In this document: positions 6,108-6,112 of the stretch, piece after piece
How positions within the stretch are numbered: the stretch's first letter is position 1
Layout: each line of letters opens with the position of its first letter
Assembly (NCBI GenBank): GCA_030039695.1
Contig: JASHVB010000129.1
Span: forward strand, 1 to 6,112
Source of the DNA: Acetobacteraceae bacterium
GTDB lineage: Bacteria; Pseudomonadota; Alphaproteobacteria; Acetobacterales; Acetobacteraceae
Reading direction: 5' to 3'
DNA: 6,112 nucleotides
Program-made: the position numbers and the translations under genes
Notes under the pieces: generated by a model
Database searches by the model: none
Seen by the model: only the letters and a program-made list of their open reading frames with translations
What the model was told of the DNA's origin: nothing

Positions 6108-6112
6108 CCCTC
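6108..6112 (-). promoter_or_regulatory. ribosome binding site of the dienelactone hydrolase family gene
   Basis: On the minus strand GAGGG precedes the ATG at 6101 by six bases. The motif may extend beyond the window edge, as may the operon promoter, which is not visible. Confidence 0.55.

Noticed and set aside
1..6112. Mobile elements, CRISPR repeats, tRNA or rRNA genes
   Set aside because: No transposase or integrase frame, no spaced direct repeats and no RNA gene signatures were seen; almost every base is accounted for by seven protein genes.

Overview
The window is compact, GC-rich bacterial DNA carrying two convergent blocks of aromatic-compound catabolism genes. Gene density is very high: most genes overlap or abut, and the only clear intergenic gap is 23 bases. 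The gene families and the high-GC codon use suggest a metabolically versatile proteobacterium, perhaps of the Burkholderia/Cupriavidus/Bordetella type. That assignment is an inference from style, not from a marker gene.

Plus strand, bases 1-1865: the 3' end of a homogentisate 1,2-dioxygenase gene (hmgA), cut by the window edge, overlaps by an ATGA motif with a complete fumarylacetoacetase-family gene (fahA). In the classical tyrosine/phenylacetate route these two enzymes open homogentisate and then split the product into fumarate and acetoacetate. The FAH protein keeps all metal and catalytic residues, but two tyrosines that contact substrate in the mouse enzyme are replaced by Phe and Ala, so its substrate may differ. 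No maleylacetoacetate isomerase is visible.

Minus strand, bases 6112 down to 1889: five genes in one apparent operon, in transcription order. They are a dienelactone-hydrolase-family protein, a LigA-type alpha subunit and a LigB-type catalytic subunit of a class III extradiol dioxygenase (closest in motif content to gallate/protocatechuate 4,5-dioxygenases), an HpaB/TftD-type reduced-flavin-dependent phenol monooxygenase, and an SMP-30/gluconolactonase-family lactonase. Junctions are a 43-base overlap (or an 11-base gap, depending on the ligA start), 0 bases, 3 bases and a 4-base overlap.

Inferred logic of the operon: a phenolic acid is ortho-hydroxylated by the HpaB-like enzyme, the resulting catechol or gallate-like diol is cleaved by LigAB, and lactone-type products are opened by the DLH and SMP-30 proteins. 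The flavin reductase, regulator, transporter and later pathway steps are not in the window. No RNA gene, mobile element, CRISPR array, promoter or convincing terminator was found.
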